Below, one piece after another: positions 52,901-60,948 of a stretch of 64,000 bases of DNA. The position numbers and the translations under genes were made by a program. Within the stretch, counting starts at the first letter, position 1; each line of letters begins with the position of its first letter. The notes beneath the pieces were generated by a model that worked only from the letters and a program-made list of their open reading frames with translations, was not told the origin of the DNA and made no database searches. Origin of the DNA: Candidatus Krumholzibacteriota bacterium (GTDB taxonomy: Bacteria > Krumholzibacteriota > Krumholzibacteriia > JAJRXK01); the NCBI GenBank assembly GCA_029262065.1, contig JAJDAC010000027.1, positions 186,001 to 250,000 of the forward strand. The letters are read 5' to 3'.

Positions 52901-53400
52901 TGAACGAGTGGAACTCGAGTTTCAACGGCCAGGATTCCACCGGTGAGGGCGACGAAACCCTGTATCGGCATCGAGTGATCAATCTGCTCGATACGTTCAA
53001 CCCGGGCGACACCGTTCTCATCCGCTTCCGGTTGTTCGCCGATGCGTTCGTCCACGGGTGGGGTTGGGCCATCGACAATCTGGAAATCCAGACGGGCGCC
53101 ACGGCGGCTGATTCGCCCAACGGCCGGTTTGCGTTGCAGCAGAATCTGCCCAACCCGTTCAACCCCAACACCACGATCCAGTACTCGCTGGCGGCCTCTG
53201 GCCCCGTGTCGCTGAAGGTCTATGACCTGCGCGGACGCGAGGTACGAACGCTGGTGAGCGGTGTGCAGGACGCGGGTCCGCAGTCGATTCAGTGGAACGG
53301 AGTGGACAACGGTGGACGCGGCGTTTCCAGCGGTACGTACCTTTACCGCTTGGTAGCGGGCGAGCAGGTTCTTCAGAAGAAGATGACCCTGCTGAAATAA
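49951..53400 (+). CDS. Giant secreted sortilin-like/BNR beta-propeller protein with C-terminal sorting-like domain
   Basis: This 1149-aa protein starts from the ATG at 49951, with AAAGGA about 10 nt upstream; an ATG at 49930 is an alternative. An N-terminal hydrophobic segment is followed by many Asp-box (BNR-like) motifs: STDGGSTF, TTDSGATW, STDRGATW, STNAGLSW, TTDQGSTWTDIS and SLDGGATW. They mark one or two VPS10/sortilin or sialidase-type propellers up to about residue 780. A beta-sandwich region follows (about 850-1040). The C-terminal 80 residues are a FlgD-Ig/type-A-sorting-like domain (NLPNPFNPNTTIQYSL, VYDLRGREVRTL, VSSGTYLYRLVAGE). It is probably surface-displayed. No sialidase catalytic residues can be assigned. 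Confidence 0.82.
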   Translation: MRDRVRLWPLLLPLLGVFFFQQRAEVPNLLEVPADGQWTAADRPMWKKFQQAKQGIAPTAQPVPKGHPELFAKILHEMKIPADRTTPEYAPGYRRAEAAKAMRNAKRGPALPWMARGPGNVAGRARAIVVDPDDATNSTWYIGTAGGGIWKTTDSGATWTDSSSGLGSYSVGALAMAESNHDVMYAGTGEGFNNTDATNGQGLFKSTDRGATWTLLPGTDVVTWENVTRVVVDPTDEDIVLASTTTGFWKSSLNNVSNIWRSTDGGSTFSSVYSNSAASVEQIVATPGDFNVLYATVNSQGIVKSTNAGLSWSTALSTPGLQRIEIAISPVDTDRVYASVWASPTPRFFYTTNAAASWTETTGQGNFLGGQGWYDNTIVCHPTNVNIVYVGGQPLNKITITGSTAVTTSVATGPVHVDYHGLTVLDDGGGNWRILAANDGGVGLSGSQDTNWDDPKDGMLTTQFYGADKRPGRSQYVGGMQDNSSWISNEDSGATNGWSQAGFGDGFEATWHFFDGLQILTSSQFNSMRRTLDGGATWEENIGPSGQGSAPFITRVGKSYQFPRALLAVTSTGVYRTSNFGASWSFTSIPVAWGSGGFRDVRMSRADGDICWAGARMDGTGRIFLSTNRGVSWTQTNNYGLATLGSISGLATHPTDPNTAYACFSFGQRPKILRTTDQGSTWTDISGFGAGTVSTNGFPDVATYDVMVFPNDTNKIWAGTEIGLVESLDGGATWAMATNGFPQPTPIWQFRQVEDEIVVATHGRGVWSVNIPGLSSVYQYRPLLDGAEQGPDGVVVDFNLRSAYDSTEIRVNGSTVQTLGANAAFDKPLVVLPVVADENWDVRIHSFIGATEFVSVIRNVDVFALQAAQPQYSNNFDPNNGDLTESDGFNVGTNVNFTDNSLDTFHSYADARESVSFLKVPITVASANATVEFDEVVLIEPGEPGSVFGDDDFWDYVIVEGSTGGGVWLPLLDGYDSRTDTDWLNEWNSSFNGQDSTGEGDETLYRHRVINLLDTFNPGDTVLIRFRLFADAFVHGWGWAIDNLEIQTGATAADSPNGRFALQQNLPNPFNPNTTIQYSLAASGPVSLKVYDLRGREVRTLVSGVQDAGPQSIQWNGVDNGGRGVSSGTYLYRLVAGEQVLQKKMTLLK

Positions 53401-53410
53401 GCCCCCGAGA

Positions 53411-53505
53411 CTCGAGTGAAGAGGGCCCCCACAGTTCGAGCGGGGGCTATCTTCCCTCGAGTGAAGAGAACCCGGCGGTTCGAGCGGGGGCTTTCTTCAC
53501 TCGAG
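53411..53505 (+). repeat. Two tandem ~45-nt hairpin units sharing arms
   Basis: CTCGAGTGAAGA occurs at 53411-53422 and 53456-53467, and GTTCGAGCGGGGGCT at 53434-53448 and 53478-53492, a 44-45-nt period. The second unit closes with TCTTCACTCGAG (53494-53505), the exact inverse complement of its first arm. The first closes with TCTTCCCTCGAG (53450-53461), one mismatch, overlapping the next unit. Inner GGCCCCC/GGGGGCT pairing extends the first hairpin. Confidence 0.7.
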
Positions 53506-53530
53506 GAACGCGTGGAGCTTTACTAAAGAG

Positions 53531-53562
53531 GCCCCTCGATCAAATATCGAGGGGCTTCTTTC
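53531..53562 (+). terminator. Rho-independent terminator after the sortilin-like gene
   Basis: GCCCCTCGAT (53531-53540), loop CAAAT, ATCGAGGGGC (53546-53555) form a perfect 10-bp stem followed by TTCTTTC. It lies about 130 nt after the stop of the 1149-aa gene and before the carotenoid operon, and should separate the two transcripts. Confidence 0.7.
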
Positions 53563-53652
53563 GTCCCAGTTTCGAGGGGCCAATATCGGGGGGCCTTTTT
53601 CGTCCCAGTTTCGGGGGGCCAGTCTCGAGGGGCCAAGATCGGGGGGCCTTTT
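53559..53652 (+). repeat. Second short repeat family after the terminator
   Basis: TTTCGTCCCAGTTTCG is found twice (53559-53574 and 53598-53613, 39-nt period). ATCGGGGGGCCTTTT is found twice (53585-53599 and 53638-53652). TCGAGGGGCC-like words repeat between them. The GC blocks plus short T-runs look like decayed terminator copies placed directly upstream of crtY. Confidence 0.6.
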
Positions 53653-53674
53653 ACGTTCGCGCATCGAGGGGCTC

Positions 53675-54823
53675 ATGGACACCACCCACGACATCATCCT
53701 GGTCGGCGGCGGGCTACAATCCGGCCTGATCGCGGCGGCGTGCCATGAACTCCGGCCCTCGGCTTCCATCACCATCATCGAGCGCGACGAACAGCTGGGA
53801 GGCAACCATATCTGGTGCTTCCACGAATCCGATTTGCCGGCCGGAGCGAAGACATTCGTGGATCCTCTGGTCGCCGTGCGCTGGAGTCGAACTTCGGTGC
53901 ACTTTCCAGGCTTCAAACGCACGCTCACCGGCGCCTACGCGGCCGTGACCAACCACAGTCTCCACCAGGCGGTCACCTCCATGTTACGTCGTCCGGGGTG
54001 CTCGGTAGAGCTGGGAGTCAACGCTACCGTGGTCACCGCCGAGCACGTGCAACTCGACGACGGTCGGCGGCTGACGGCCGACTGCATCATCGATGCACGA
54101 GGAGCCCGGGGTCCGGTGGCGGAAACCGGATACCAATCATTCGTGGGCCTCGAGGTCGAGCTGGCCGACAACCACGACCTTGACCATCCCGTGCTCATGG
54201 ACGCCACGGTGGACCAGACCAACGGCTTCCATTTCGTGTACGTATTGCCACTGGGACCACGCCGCCTCCTGCTCGAGGATACCTGTTTCAACGAAGACGC
54301 CGAGTTGGATCGCCCCGGCCGTACCGCGTTCCTGCACCAGTACGCGCAGGCCCATGACTACACGATCGAATCGGTCGTGCGCACCGAAGAAGGCGTACTG
54401 CCCATGCCGTGGGGAGCGGCCGAGGGGATTCCCGCCACGGCCGAGCCGCTGCCCGCGGGGTACCGCGGTGGATGGTTCCATCCCGGAACCGGGTACTCGA
54501 TTCCCGTTGCCGCCCGCCTGGCCGAAACAATTGCACGCCACGCCCATCGAACCGACCGTCGTCTTGCGATCGACAAGCTCGCGTCCAACGTCCGCGCGCA
54601 ATCGCGATACGCCCGGTTTCTCAACCGCTTGATGTTTCGGTGGTATCCACCCCACCAACGCGTGAACATCCTCCGACGTTTCTATGGCCTGCCCGAGCCC
54701 ATCATCCAGCGTTTCTACGCCCTGACTCCCACGCCACTCGACAAGGCGCGTATTCTGGTGGGCCGCCCGCCCGCGGGCCTGTCCTGGCGCCATCGCCGCG
54801 CACAAGGAAGGCCTTCGCCGTGA
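53675..54823 (+). CDS. crtY: Lycopene beta-cyclase CrtY
   Basis: This 382-aa FAD enzyme cyclises lycopene ends to beta rings. ILVGGGLQSGLIAA (8-21) is the cofactor motif. WCFHESDL, GAYAAVTNHSLHQAV, CIIDARGARG, QSFVGLEVEL and HPVLMDATVDQ follow. FHFVYVLPLGPRRLLLEDTCF and EGVLPMPWG, typical of CrtY cyclases, come next, and a final helix LNRLMFRWYPPHQRVNILRRFYGLPEPIIQRFYA completes the family fold. It is the first gene of the carotenoid operon and shares 4 nt with crtI. The ATG at 53675 has GAGGGG very close upstream. Confidence 0.93.
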   Translation: MDTTHDIILVGGGLQSGLIAAACHELRPSASITIIERDEQLGGNHIWCFHESDLPAGAKTFVDPLVAVRWSRTSVHFPGFKRTLTGAYAAVTNHSLHQAVTSMLRRPGCSVELGVNATVVTAEHVQLDDGRRLTADCIIDARGARGPVAETGYQSFVGLEVELADNHDLDHPVLMDATVDQTNGFHFVYVLPLGPRRLLLEDTCFNEDAELDRPGRTAFLHQYAQAHDYTIESVVRTEEGVLPMPWGAAEGIPATAEPLPAGYRGGWFHPGTGYSIPVAARLAETIARHAHRTDRRLAIDKLASNVRAQSRYARFLNRLMFRWYPPHQRVNILRRFYGLPEPIIQRFYALTPTPLDKARILVGRPPAGLSWRHRRAQGRPSP

Positions 54824-56325
54824 CCCGCAAACGCGCCGCAGTGATCGGCAGCGGATTCGGCGGTCTGGCCGCCGCCATTCGCCTCCAGGCCGCGGGGGTG
54901 GATACAACCATCTATGAGGCCCGCGATAAACCCGGTGGCCGGGCCTACGTGTACGAAGATGATGGCTTCACCTTCGACGGTGGCCCCACGGTTATCACGG
55001 CCCCGCATATCTTCGAAGAGCTCTGGGCCGCCGCCGGGCGCGACGTACACGACGATGTCGAGTTCCTACCGGTGGATCCGTTCTATCGCCTCATGTGGGA
55101 AGACGGCGATGTCTTCGACTACAACGGTCGATCCGAGTCGATGGCCTCGCAGATCCGTCAACGCAATCCAGCCGACGAAGAAGGCTATCGTCGTTTCGTG
55201 GAGTACAGCCAGAAGGTCTTCGATGCTGGCTACACCGACCTGGCCGCCACGCCGTTCCTGAAATTCTCGGACATGGTCCGCGTATCACCGACACTCATGC
55301 GGTTGCGGGCAGATCGGTCCGTGTACTCCACCGTCAGCAAATTCGTGAAGAACGAGCACGTGCGGGAGGCTCTGAGTTTTCACTCGCTACTGGTGGGTGG
55401 AAATCCGTTCGAAACCAGTTCCATCTACACGCTCATCCACTACCTCGAACGCAAGTGGGGCGTGTGGTTCCCGCGCGGGGGCACGGGCGAACTGGTGCGG
55501 GCTCACGTTCGCCTGTTCCAGCAACTGGGTGGAAAATTGCGCCTGTCGTGTCCGGTCGAGAACATCGTCGTGGAGGAGGCCGCCGAAAGCGGCGGGCAAT
55601 CACGCGTCCAACACCGATTGCACAGCGCAAACGCCGCCGTCGAAAGCTTCGACGTAGTGGTCAGCAACGCCGACCTGCACCACACCTACGCCAAGTTGTA
55701 CGGAGGAGAACCTCGGGCCGCGGCTACTCGAAAGAAGCTCGAGCGCATGGACTGGTCCATGTCGCTGTTCGTGTTGTATTTCGGCACGAATCGACGCTAC
55801 TCGGACCTCGCCCATCACACCATCTTGTTCGGCCAACGCTACCGCGAACTCCTGAACGAGATATTCAATGGCTCCAAACTGCCCGACGACTTCAGCCTGT
55901 ATCTACACGCTCCCACGGTAACCGACCCGACCCTGGCACCAGAGGGCTGTGAATCTTTCTATGTCCTCTCACCGGTTCCACACCTGGGAAACGCGCCAAT
56001 AGACTGGGAAGAGGCCTCGCCTCACTACGCCGACAAGATCCTGGCGTACCTGGAACGGGGACTTCCCGATCTGCGCAAGCACGTGGTCACGCGCCGCTGG
56101 ATAAACCCCGAGCACTTTCGTGACACGTTGCGTTCGTACCAGGGCTCGGCCTTCTCTTGCGCACCCAAACTCACGCAGAGCGCGTGGTTTCGTCCGCACA
56201 ATCGTGACTCCCGCATTCCTGGCCTGTACATCGTGGGCGCCGGCACGCACCCCGGAGCCGGCGTTCCCGGTGTAGTGAATTCGGCCAAGGCCACGGCCAA
56301 ACTCGTACTGGAGGATTTGCGTTGA
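54820..56325 (+). CDS. crtI: Phytoene desaturase CrtI
   Basis: This 501-aa enzyme starts from a GTG at 54820 that overlaps the crtY stop (GTGA), with AAGGAAGG upstream. The FAD motif AAVIGSGFGGLAAAIRL is at the start, followed by EARDKPGGRAYVYEDDGFTFDGGPTV. FLPVDPFYRLMW, EEGYRRFVEYSQKVF, ALSFHSLLVGGNPF and WFPRGGTGELV follow. The C-terminal FAD-binding signature GLYIVGAGTHPGAGVPGVV is complete. It introduces four double bonds into phytoene to give lycopene, the substrate of CrtY. It is coupled by 4 nt to crtB. Confidence 0.95.
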   Translation: MTRKRAAVIGSGFGGLAAAIRLQAAGVDTTIYEARDKPGGRAYVYEDDGFTFDGGPTVITAPHIFEELWAAAGRDVHDDVEFLPVDPFYRLMWEDGDVFDYNGRSESMASQIRQRNPADEEGYRRFVEYSQKVFDAGYTDLAATPFLKFSDMVRVSPTLMRLRADRSVYSTVSKFVKNEHVREALSFHSLLVGGNPFETSSIYTLIHYLERKWGVWFPRGGTGELVRAHVRLFQQLGGKLRLSCPVENIVVEEAAESGGQSRVQHRLHSANAAVESFDVVVSNADLHHTYAKLYGGEPRAAATRKKLERMDWSMSLFVLYFGTNRRYSDLAHHTILFGQRYRELLNEIFNGSKLPDDFSLYLHAPTVTDPTLAPEGCESFYVLSPVPHLGNAPIDWEEASPHYADKILAYLERGLPDLRKHVVTRRWINPEHFRDTLRSYQGSAFSCAPKLTQSAWFRPHNRDSRIPGLYIVGAGTHPGAGVPGVVNSAKATAKLVLEDLR

Positions 56326-57287
56326 GTCCCGTCGACCTGGCACTGCACGAGGCGTATCGTTCCATTGCCGTGCACTCGCGCAGCTTTACGCTGGCATCGC
56401 GTTTTCTGCCGAAACAGGTGCGGCATCGGGCGGTCGTGCTCTATGCGTGGTGCCGTCGGGCCGACGACGCCGTCGACCTGGCTTCCGACCAGGCACCGTT
56501 GCGTGCGCTGCGCATTCTTCAAGACGAGGTGGACGCCATCTACCGCGGGCAAGCCATGAGCGATCCCTTGCTCGACGCGTTCGCCCAGGTGATTCATAGC
56601 TGTCACATTCCCCGGGAGTACCCGGACGAATTGCTACTGGGTCTCGAGATGGATGCCTTGGATCAGCGATACGAGACCATGGAACCGCTGCTGCAGTACT
56701 GTTACCGGGTAGCTGGCACCGTGGGCCTCATGATGTGTCACGTCATGGGGTTGCGCGAAGAATGGGGCGTACGCAACGCGTCGCACCTGGGCATGGCCAT
56801 GCAGCTCACGAATATCTGTCGCGACGTGCGCGAAGACTGGAACGCCGGACGCCTGTACATTCCCGATTCGGTCCTGGCCGCGCACGGTGCGGTGGGACTC
56901 TCAGAGCGATTGGGACAGGACTTCCCGATCGATCAGCGCGATGCCATGCGGCTTTCCATTGAGCACCTTCTCATGGAAGCCGACCGGTATTACCAATCGG
57001 GAGACGCGGGTCTGTGCACGCTATCGTGGCAGTGCGCGTTGGCCATCCGAACGGCCCGGCGGGTATACTCTTCCATTGGATCAAGGTTGGCCCAGCTCGG
57101 CCACGATCCGCTGGCGCCGCGCGCGGTGGTGTCGCGCGGAACCAAAGTCCGGCTTACGTCGAGCTCGGTGCTGGTTTCGGTCCTGGAGTTACCGGCGCGG
57201 ATGCGCCAGGGTGCGGTAGCCGGCCCTGAACGTCCCGTGGTGCCGACGCGACCCATCGTTTTTCCCGAAGATGTCTTGCCGGTTTGA
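56322..57287 (+). CDS. crtB: Phytoene synthase CrtB
   Basis: This 321-aa prenyl-condensing enzyme starts at a TTG (56322) overlapping the crtI stop (TTGA). The first Asp motif DDAVD is at residues 48-52 in AWCRRADDAVD. The substrate region GLEMDALDQRYET and the second Asp motif NICRDVREDWNAGRLYIP complete the active site. It joins two geranylgeranyl diphosphates into phytoene. CRRADD and the phytoene-synthase wording favour CrtB over a squalene synthase. No GGPP synthase gene is in the window, so precursor must come from elsewhere. Confidence 0.93.
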   Translation: MSPVDLALHEAYRSIAVHSRSFTLASRFLPKQVRHRAVVLYAWCRRADDAVDLASDQAPLRALRILQDEVDAIYRGQAMSDPLLDAFAQVIHSCHIPREYPDELLLGLEMDALDQRYETMEPLLQYCYRVAGTVGLMMCHVMGLREEWGVRNASHLGMAMQLTNICRDVREDWNAGRLYIPDSVLAAHGAVGLSERLGQDFPIDQRDAMRLSIEHLLMEADRYYQSGDAGLCTLSWQCALAIRTARRVYSSIGSRLAQLGHDPLAPRAVVSRGTKVRLTSSSVLVSVLELPARMRQGAVAGPERPVVPTRPIVFPEDVLPV

Positions 57288-57303
57288 AGTTCGAGGAGCC
57301 CGC

Positions 57304-57762
57304 ATGCGAGCATGGAAAGTGGTCTTGATTCTCGCGCTGGGCGCCTGCGCGACCCAGGTTGCGGTGCGGCCGTTGATGGATCGGGGGAATCAGCTCTCAA
57401 CGCTGCATGTCGAGGTAAGCGGTTTCAAGCATACCGACGGCCAACTCATGATGTCGTTGTTTACATCAGAAGAGGGATTTCCCGGCGATGCCGACCAGGC
57501 GTTTCGCACCCTTGTGGAACCCGTCGACGCCACAACCATGAACGTGGCTTTCGAACAACTGCCGTCGGGCTATTACGCGCTGGCGGTACTCCACGACGAA
57601 AACGGCAACAGTGCCATGGAGAGAAACGTGTTTGGTGCTCCGTCCGAGGGCTATGGATTCTCGAACGATGCCAACAAGCGTTTCGGTCCGCCTTCGTTCG
57701 AAGCGGCGAGCGTCGCCGTCGACACCGACGACGTGAGCATCGTCGTAAACCTACGCTACTGA
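57304..57762 (+). CDS. DUF2141-family lipoprotein
   Basis: This 152-aa protein starts from the ATG at 57304, with GAGGAG 6 nt upstream; 57271 is weaker. The signal peptide ends in ALGAC (lipobox), so it is probably a lipoprotein. The domain matches DUF2141: LHVEVSGFKHTDGQLMMSLFTSEEGFPGDADQAFRT, VAFEQLPSGYYALAVLHDENGNSAMERNVFGAPSEGYGFSNDA, and a final IVVNLRY. Genes of this family repeatedly accompany carotenoid operons, as here between crtB and crtT. Its job is unknown. Confidence 0.82.
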   Translation: MRAWKVVLILALGACATQVAVRPLMDRGNQLSTLHVEVSGFKHTDGQLMMSLFTSEEGFPGDADQAFRTLVEPVDATTMNVAFEQLPSGYYALAVLHDENGNSAMERNVFGAPSEGYGFSNDANKRFGPPSFEAASVAVDTDDVSIVVNLRY

Positions 57763-57783
57763 ACCTGAATCTTCCGAGTTGCC

Positions 57784-58515
57784 ATGACCGCTTCCGCCAA
57801 CATCGATCCCTCCGCGCGCAAACCCCACCTGGCCGAAGATTTTGATCGGGTGGCCCGCGGCTACGATCGACTCTGCACCCTCAATCCGGGCTACACACGA
57901 CACCTGAGAAAGAGTGCACAGCGCCTGGGACTTCCGCGCGATGGCCAGCATCGCATTCTCGACTTGTGCTGCGGAACCGGTTTGTCCACCGCCGCCCTAC
58001 GACGCACATACCCCAATTCGAGCCTCACGGGTTTGGACTCGTCAGACGGAATGCTGACCATTGCGCGTGAGAAGGCGGACCTGGGCAATGTGAACTGGTT
58101 GTTGGGGAATGCCATGGATCCGGCCGCCGCCGGAGCCGCCGGGCCCTACGACGCGATCCTCATGGCCTACGGTATTCGCAACGTGACCGATCCCGACGTC
58201 TGCCTGACGCAGCTGCGGCAACTCCTGGCTCCGGGCGGAGTGATTTGCCTGCACGAGTACTCGGTGGCCGACTCGCGGCTCAGTCAGCTGGTTTGGAAGG
58301 GCGTTGCCAACACCATCATCATTCCGCTGGGCAAGCTGGGAACCGGAACCACCACCATCTTCCGATATCTGCGCGAGAGCGTGCTGGAGTTCGACGGACG
58401 ACGACGGCTCGAGCAACGCCTGCAAGAAGCCGGCTACGATGGAGTCCACACCGAACCCATGGACGGCTGGCAACGAGGCATCGTGCACAGCTTCCTGGCG
58501 TCGCGCCCACGATGA
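57784..58515 (+). CDS. UbiE-like class I methyltransferase, CrtT-like by context
   Basis: This 243-aa SAM-dependent methyltransferase has the motif I ILDLCCGTGLSTAAL (residues 58-72), motif post-I LTGLDSSDGMLTIAREKA and motif III LAPGGVICLHEY. The opening HLAEDFDRVARGYDRLCTLN is UbiE/Coq5-like. In the Streptomyces isorenieratene cluster a methyltransferase-like gene (crtT) precedes crtU; the order here is the same. It shares 4 nt (ATGA) with the crtU-like gene. A quinone role cannot be excluded. Confidence 0.75.
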   Translation: MTASANIDPSARKPHLAEDFDRVARGYDRLCTLNPGYTRHLRKSAQRLGLPRDGQHRILDLCCGTGLSTAALRRTYPNSSLTGLDSSDGMLTIAREKADLGNVNWLLGNAMDPAAAGAAGPYDAILMAYGIRNVTDPDVCLTQLRQLLAPGGVICLHEYSVADSRLSQLVWKGVANTIIIPLGKLGTGTTTIFRYLRESVLEFDGRRRLEQRLQEAGYDGVHTEPMDGWQRGIVHSFLASRPR

Positions 58516-59990
58516 GCGGACCATCAAGCTCAGCCGTGGCCCAGCGAGTGACCAGCGCGGCCAACGCCGTGGTGGTGGGCGGCGGCATTGCCGGCCTGGC
58601 CGCGGCCACCGTTCTCGCCGAGCGCGGCGTGGGCGTAACCGTACTCGAGCGAGAGGCCTACCTGGGTGGCCGGGCCGGTGCGTGGTCCGACGTATTGGAC
58701 GATGGAACCAGTTTCCAGATGGAACGGGGATTTCATGCATTTTTCCGGCAGTACTACAATCTGCGCGCACTACTGAGGCGGTTCGATCCCACCCTCTCGT
58801 TTCTGCGACCGCTGGACGACTACCCCATTCTCGGCCCCAACGGCGAGGCTCAGAGTTTCGCGGGTCTACCCACGCGCGTGCCCTGGAACATCATTGAACT
58901 GACGCGTCGTTCGCCCGCGATGGGTTGGAAGGATCTCATGCGCATCGACGGTCGGCGTGCCGCCCGCATGCTTTCCTACAACAACGAAGATACCTATCGT
59001 CGCTTCGACACCGATACTGCCAGTGAGTTCCTGGATTCGTTGAACTTTCCCCCGGCCGCGCGGCGCATGCTGTTTGATGTGTTCGCGCATTCGTTCTTCA
59101 ACCCCGAAAACGACATGTCGGCGGCTGAGCTGCTCATGATGTTTCATTTCTATTTCACGGGAAATCCCGATGGACTCGTGTTCGACGTGGCTCGAACACC
59201 ATTTTCCACGGCGATTTTCGCGCCGTGGCAGCAATACCTGGAACAACTGGGCGTACGTTTCGAATGCGAAACAACGGCACAAACCGTAGCGCGCGACGAC
59301 AACGTCTGGCGTGTGGAAACCGATCGTGGCCACCACGAGGGACAGGGCCTGGTCGTGGCCACTACGGTGCCTGGGCTGCAGGCCCTGGTCGCCCAGTCGT
59401 CCCAGCTCGACGCTCCTCGCTGGCAACAGCAGATCGATTCGCTGGCCCTGACATTGCCATTCGTGGTTTGGCGACTATGGCTCGATCGGCCGACCCGTCG
59501 GGATCGAAAGCCGTTCGTGGGCATCACCGGCCGCGGCATCCTGGACAACATCTCGCTCTATCATCAGTTTGAGTCGGAGAGCCGCGATTGGGCCGACTCG
59601 CACGGCGGGTCAGTGGTGGAACTTCACGCGTACGCCGTGGAACCCGGATTCGACGAAGCCCTCATCAAGGCGCAGCTACTCGAACACCTGCACGAGTTGT
59701 ATCCCGAGACCGCCGCGGCCACGATCGTGGAAGAGCGCTGGATCGTGCGTCGCGACTGTCCTGCGTTTGCACCGGGTAGCTACTCGCGACGCCCCACCGT
59801 GGTCACGCCGTTTCCCCAGATGGCCATCGCCGGAGATTTCGTGCGGCTGCCATTTCCCAGTGCACTCATGGAGCGGGCCGCCGCCTCGGGTTTGATGGCC
59901 GCCAATCATCTGCTGAACTCTCACGGGGTAGCCCCCGAGCCAGTTCAGTCCGTGTCCAATCGCGGCCTGCTGGCGGGGCTCCCGCTATGA
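58512..59990 (+). CDS. crtU: CrtU-like carotene desaturase/methyltransferase (isorenieratene synthase type)
   Basis: This is a 492-aa FAD-dependent oxidoreductase. AVVVGGGIAGLAAATVLAERGV (about 19-40) is the FAD motif, and LEREAYLGGRAGAW the second conserved part. Then come RGFHAFFRQYYNLRALLRRFDP, FAHSFFNPENDMSAAELLMMFHFYFTGNPDGLVFDV and the late IAGDFVRLPFPSALMERAAASGLMAAN. These stretches match the CrtU enzymes that convert beta rings to aromatic end groups by desaturation with methyl shift. An alternative is another carotenoid oxidase, but the match is good. It starts on the methyltransferase stop and is followed by the Rieske gene after 13 nt. Confidence 0.8.
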   Translation: MSGPSSSAVAQRVTSAANAVVVGGGIAGLAAATVLAERGVGVTVLEREAYLGGRAGAWSDVLDDGTSFQMERGFHAFFRQYYNLRALLRRFDPTLSFLRPLDDYPILGPNGEAQSFAGLPTRVPWNIIELTRRSPAMGWKDLMRIDGRRAARMLSYNNEDTYRRFDTDTASEFLDSLNFPPAARRMLFDVFAHSFFNPENDMSAAELLMMFHFYFTGNPDGLVFDVARTPFSTAIFAPWQQYLEQLGVRFECETTAQTVARDDNVWRVETDRGHHEGQGLVVATTVPGLQALVAQSSQLDAPRWQQQIDSLALTLPFVVWRLWLDRPTRRDRKPFVGITGRGILDNISLYHQFESESRDWADSHGGSVVELHAYAVEPGFDEALIKAQLLEHLHELYPETAAATIVEERWIVRRDCPAFAPGSYSRRPTVVTPFPQMAIAGDFVRLPFPSALMERAAASGLMAANHLLNSHGVAPEPVQSVSNRGLLAGLPL

Positions 59991-60003
59991 ACTGGTCACC
60001 GAC

Positions 60004-60948
60004 ATGAGCAAGTTGCGTGTCATTGGTCGCAATCTTCCGGACCTGGGCAACGTATCCAGCGAACCCGACTGGCGTCAGGCCAAGCCAGCCTGGATAGAAA
60101 ACGCGTTGCGCCTGGCGACCGGCCGCGCCACCGGTGGATGGATGGTCGTGGACGCGGCGCCGAAGTTTCGAGACAAACCCCGCCGGTACCGACTGCAGGG
60201 CCAGGACTATGTGTTCTGGCGCAATCGCGACGTGGTGCTGGCTGGTGCCGACGCCTGCCCTCATATGGGCGCCTCACTGGCCGAAGGACGGATGCAGGAC
60301 GGATGCGTCGTATGTCCTTGGCACGGACTGCGCCTTGGCCCCGCCGGCGAAGAACGCTGGCCAACGCTTTCGGTGTACGACGACGGCGTGTTGGTGTGGG
60401 CCCGTATCGCCGACCCGGCAAACAAGGACGAAAGCCCCGGGTTGACCGAGACTCCGGTACTACCCGTGCGACCCCCGCGTCACCTGGATGCGGTCATCCG
60501 ACACGAAGTGCGCTGCGAGCCCGCCGACGTAATCGCCAACCGTCTCGACCCCTGGCACGGCGTGCACTACCACCCGCACTCGTTTGGGCGGCTGCGCGTA
60601 GTCGAACAACTCGAAGACGAGATCACCGTTCGCGTGGTGTATCGCGTGGCCGGACCTTGGGGCGTGGAAGTCGACGCCAGGTTCCACTGTCCCGATGCTC
60701 GTACGATCGTCATGACCATCGTCGACGGTGAAGGAACGGGGTCGGTGGTCGAGACGCACGCAACTCCGATTGAACCCGGTCGCTCCGCCGTGATCGAAGC
60801 CACGCTGGCTACTTCCGATCGACCCGGGTTCTGGATGGTAGCCGGCAACCTGGCCTTTGCGGCCCGGCCCTTCATGCGTCTGGCCGCTCGCCGCCTGTGG
60901 CGAGAAGATGCCGCCTACGCCGAGCGGCGATACGCGCTACGCAAGTAG
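60004..60948 (+). CDS. Rieske [2Fe-2S] protein (DUF5914-like) in the carotenoid operon
   Basis: This 314-aa protein has a Rieske fold near the N-terminus with ligands Cys85/His87 in CPHMGASLAEG and Cys104/His107 in CVVCPWHGLR, the standard C-x-H...C-x2-H arrangement. The larger C-terminal domain (NRLDPWHGVHYHPHSFGRL..., ending RRLWREDAAYAERRYALRK) matches the DUF5914 type. It contains WHGVHYHPH, which could be a mononuclear-iron or substrate site, as in Rieske oxygenases. Homologues in Streptomyces lie near crtU. It likely supplies electrons or hydroxylates the carotenoid; its exact step is unknown. Confidence 0.78.
   Translation: MSKLRVIGRNLPDLGNVSSEPDWRQAKPAWIENALRLATGRATGGWMVVDAAPKFRDKPRRYRLQGQDYVFWRNRDVVLAGADACPHMGASLAEGRMQDGCVVCPWHGLRLGPAGEERWPTLSVYDDGVLVWARIADPANKDESPGLTETPVLPVRPPRHLDAVIRHEVRCEPADVIANRLDPWHGVHYHPHSFGRLRVVEQLEDEITVRVVYRVAGPWGVEVDARFHCPDARTIVMTIVDGEGTGSVVETHATPIEPGRSAVIEATLATSDRPGFWMVAGNLAFAARPFMRLAARRLWREDAAYAERRYALRK

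Noticed and set aside
54409-54819. Long in-frame extension before crtI
   Set aside because: It runs inside crtY in another frame. The GTG at 54820 has a ribosome site, overlaps the crtY stop and begins at the FAD motif.
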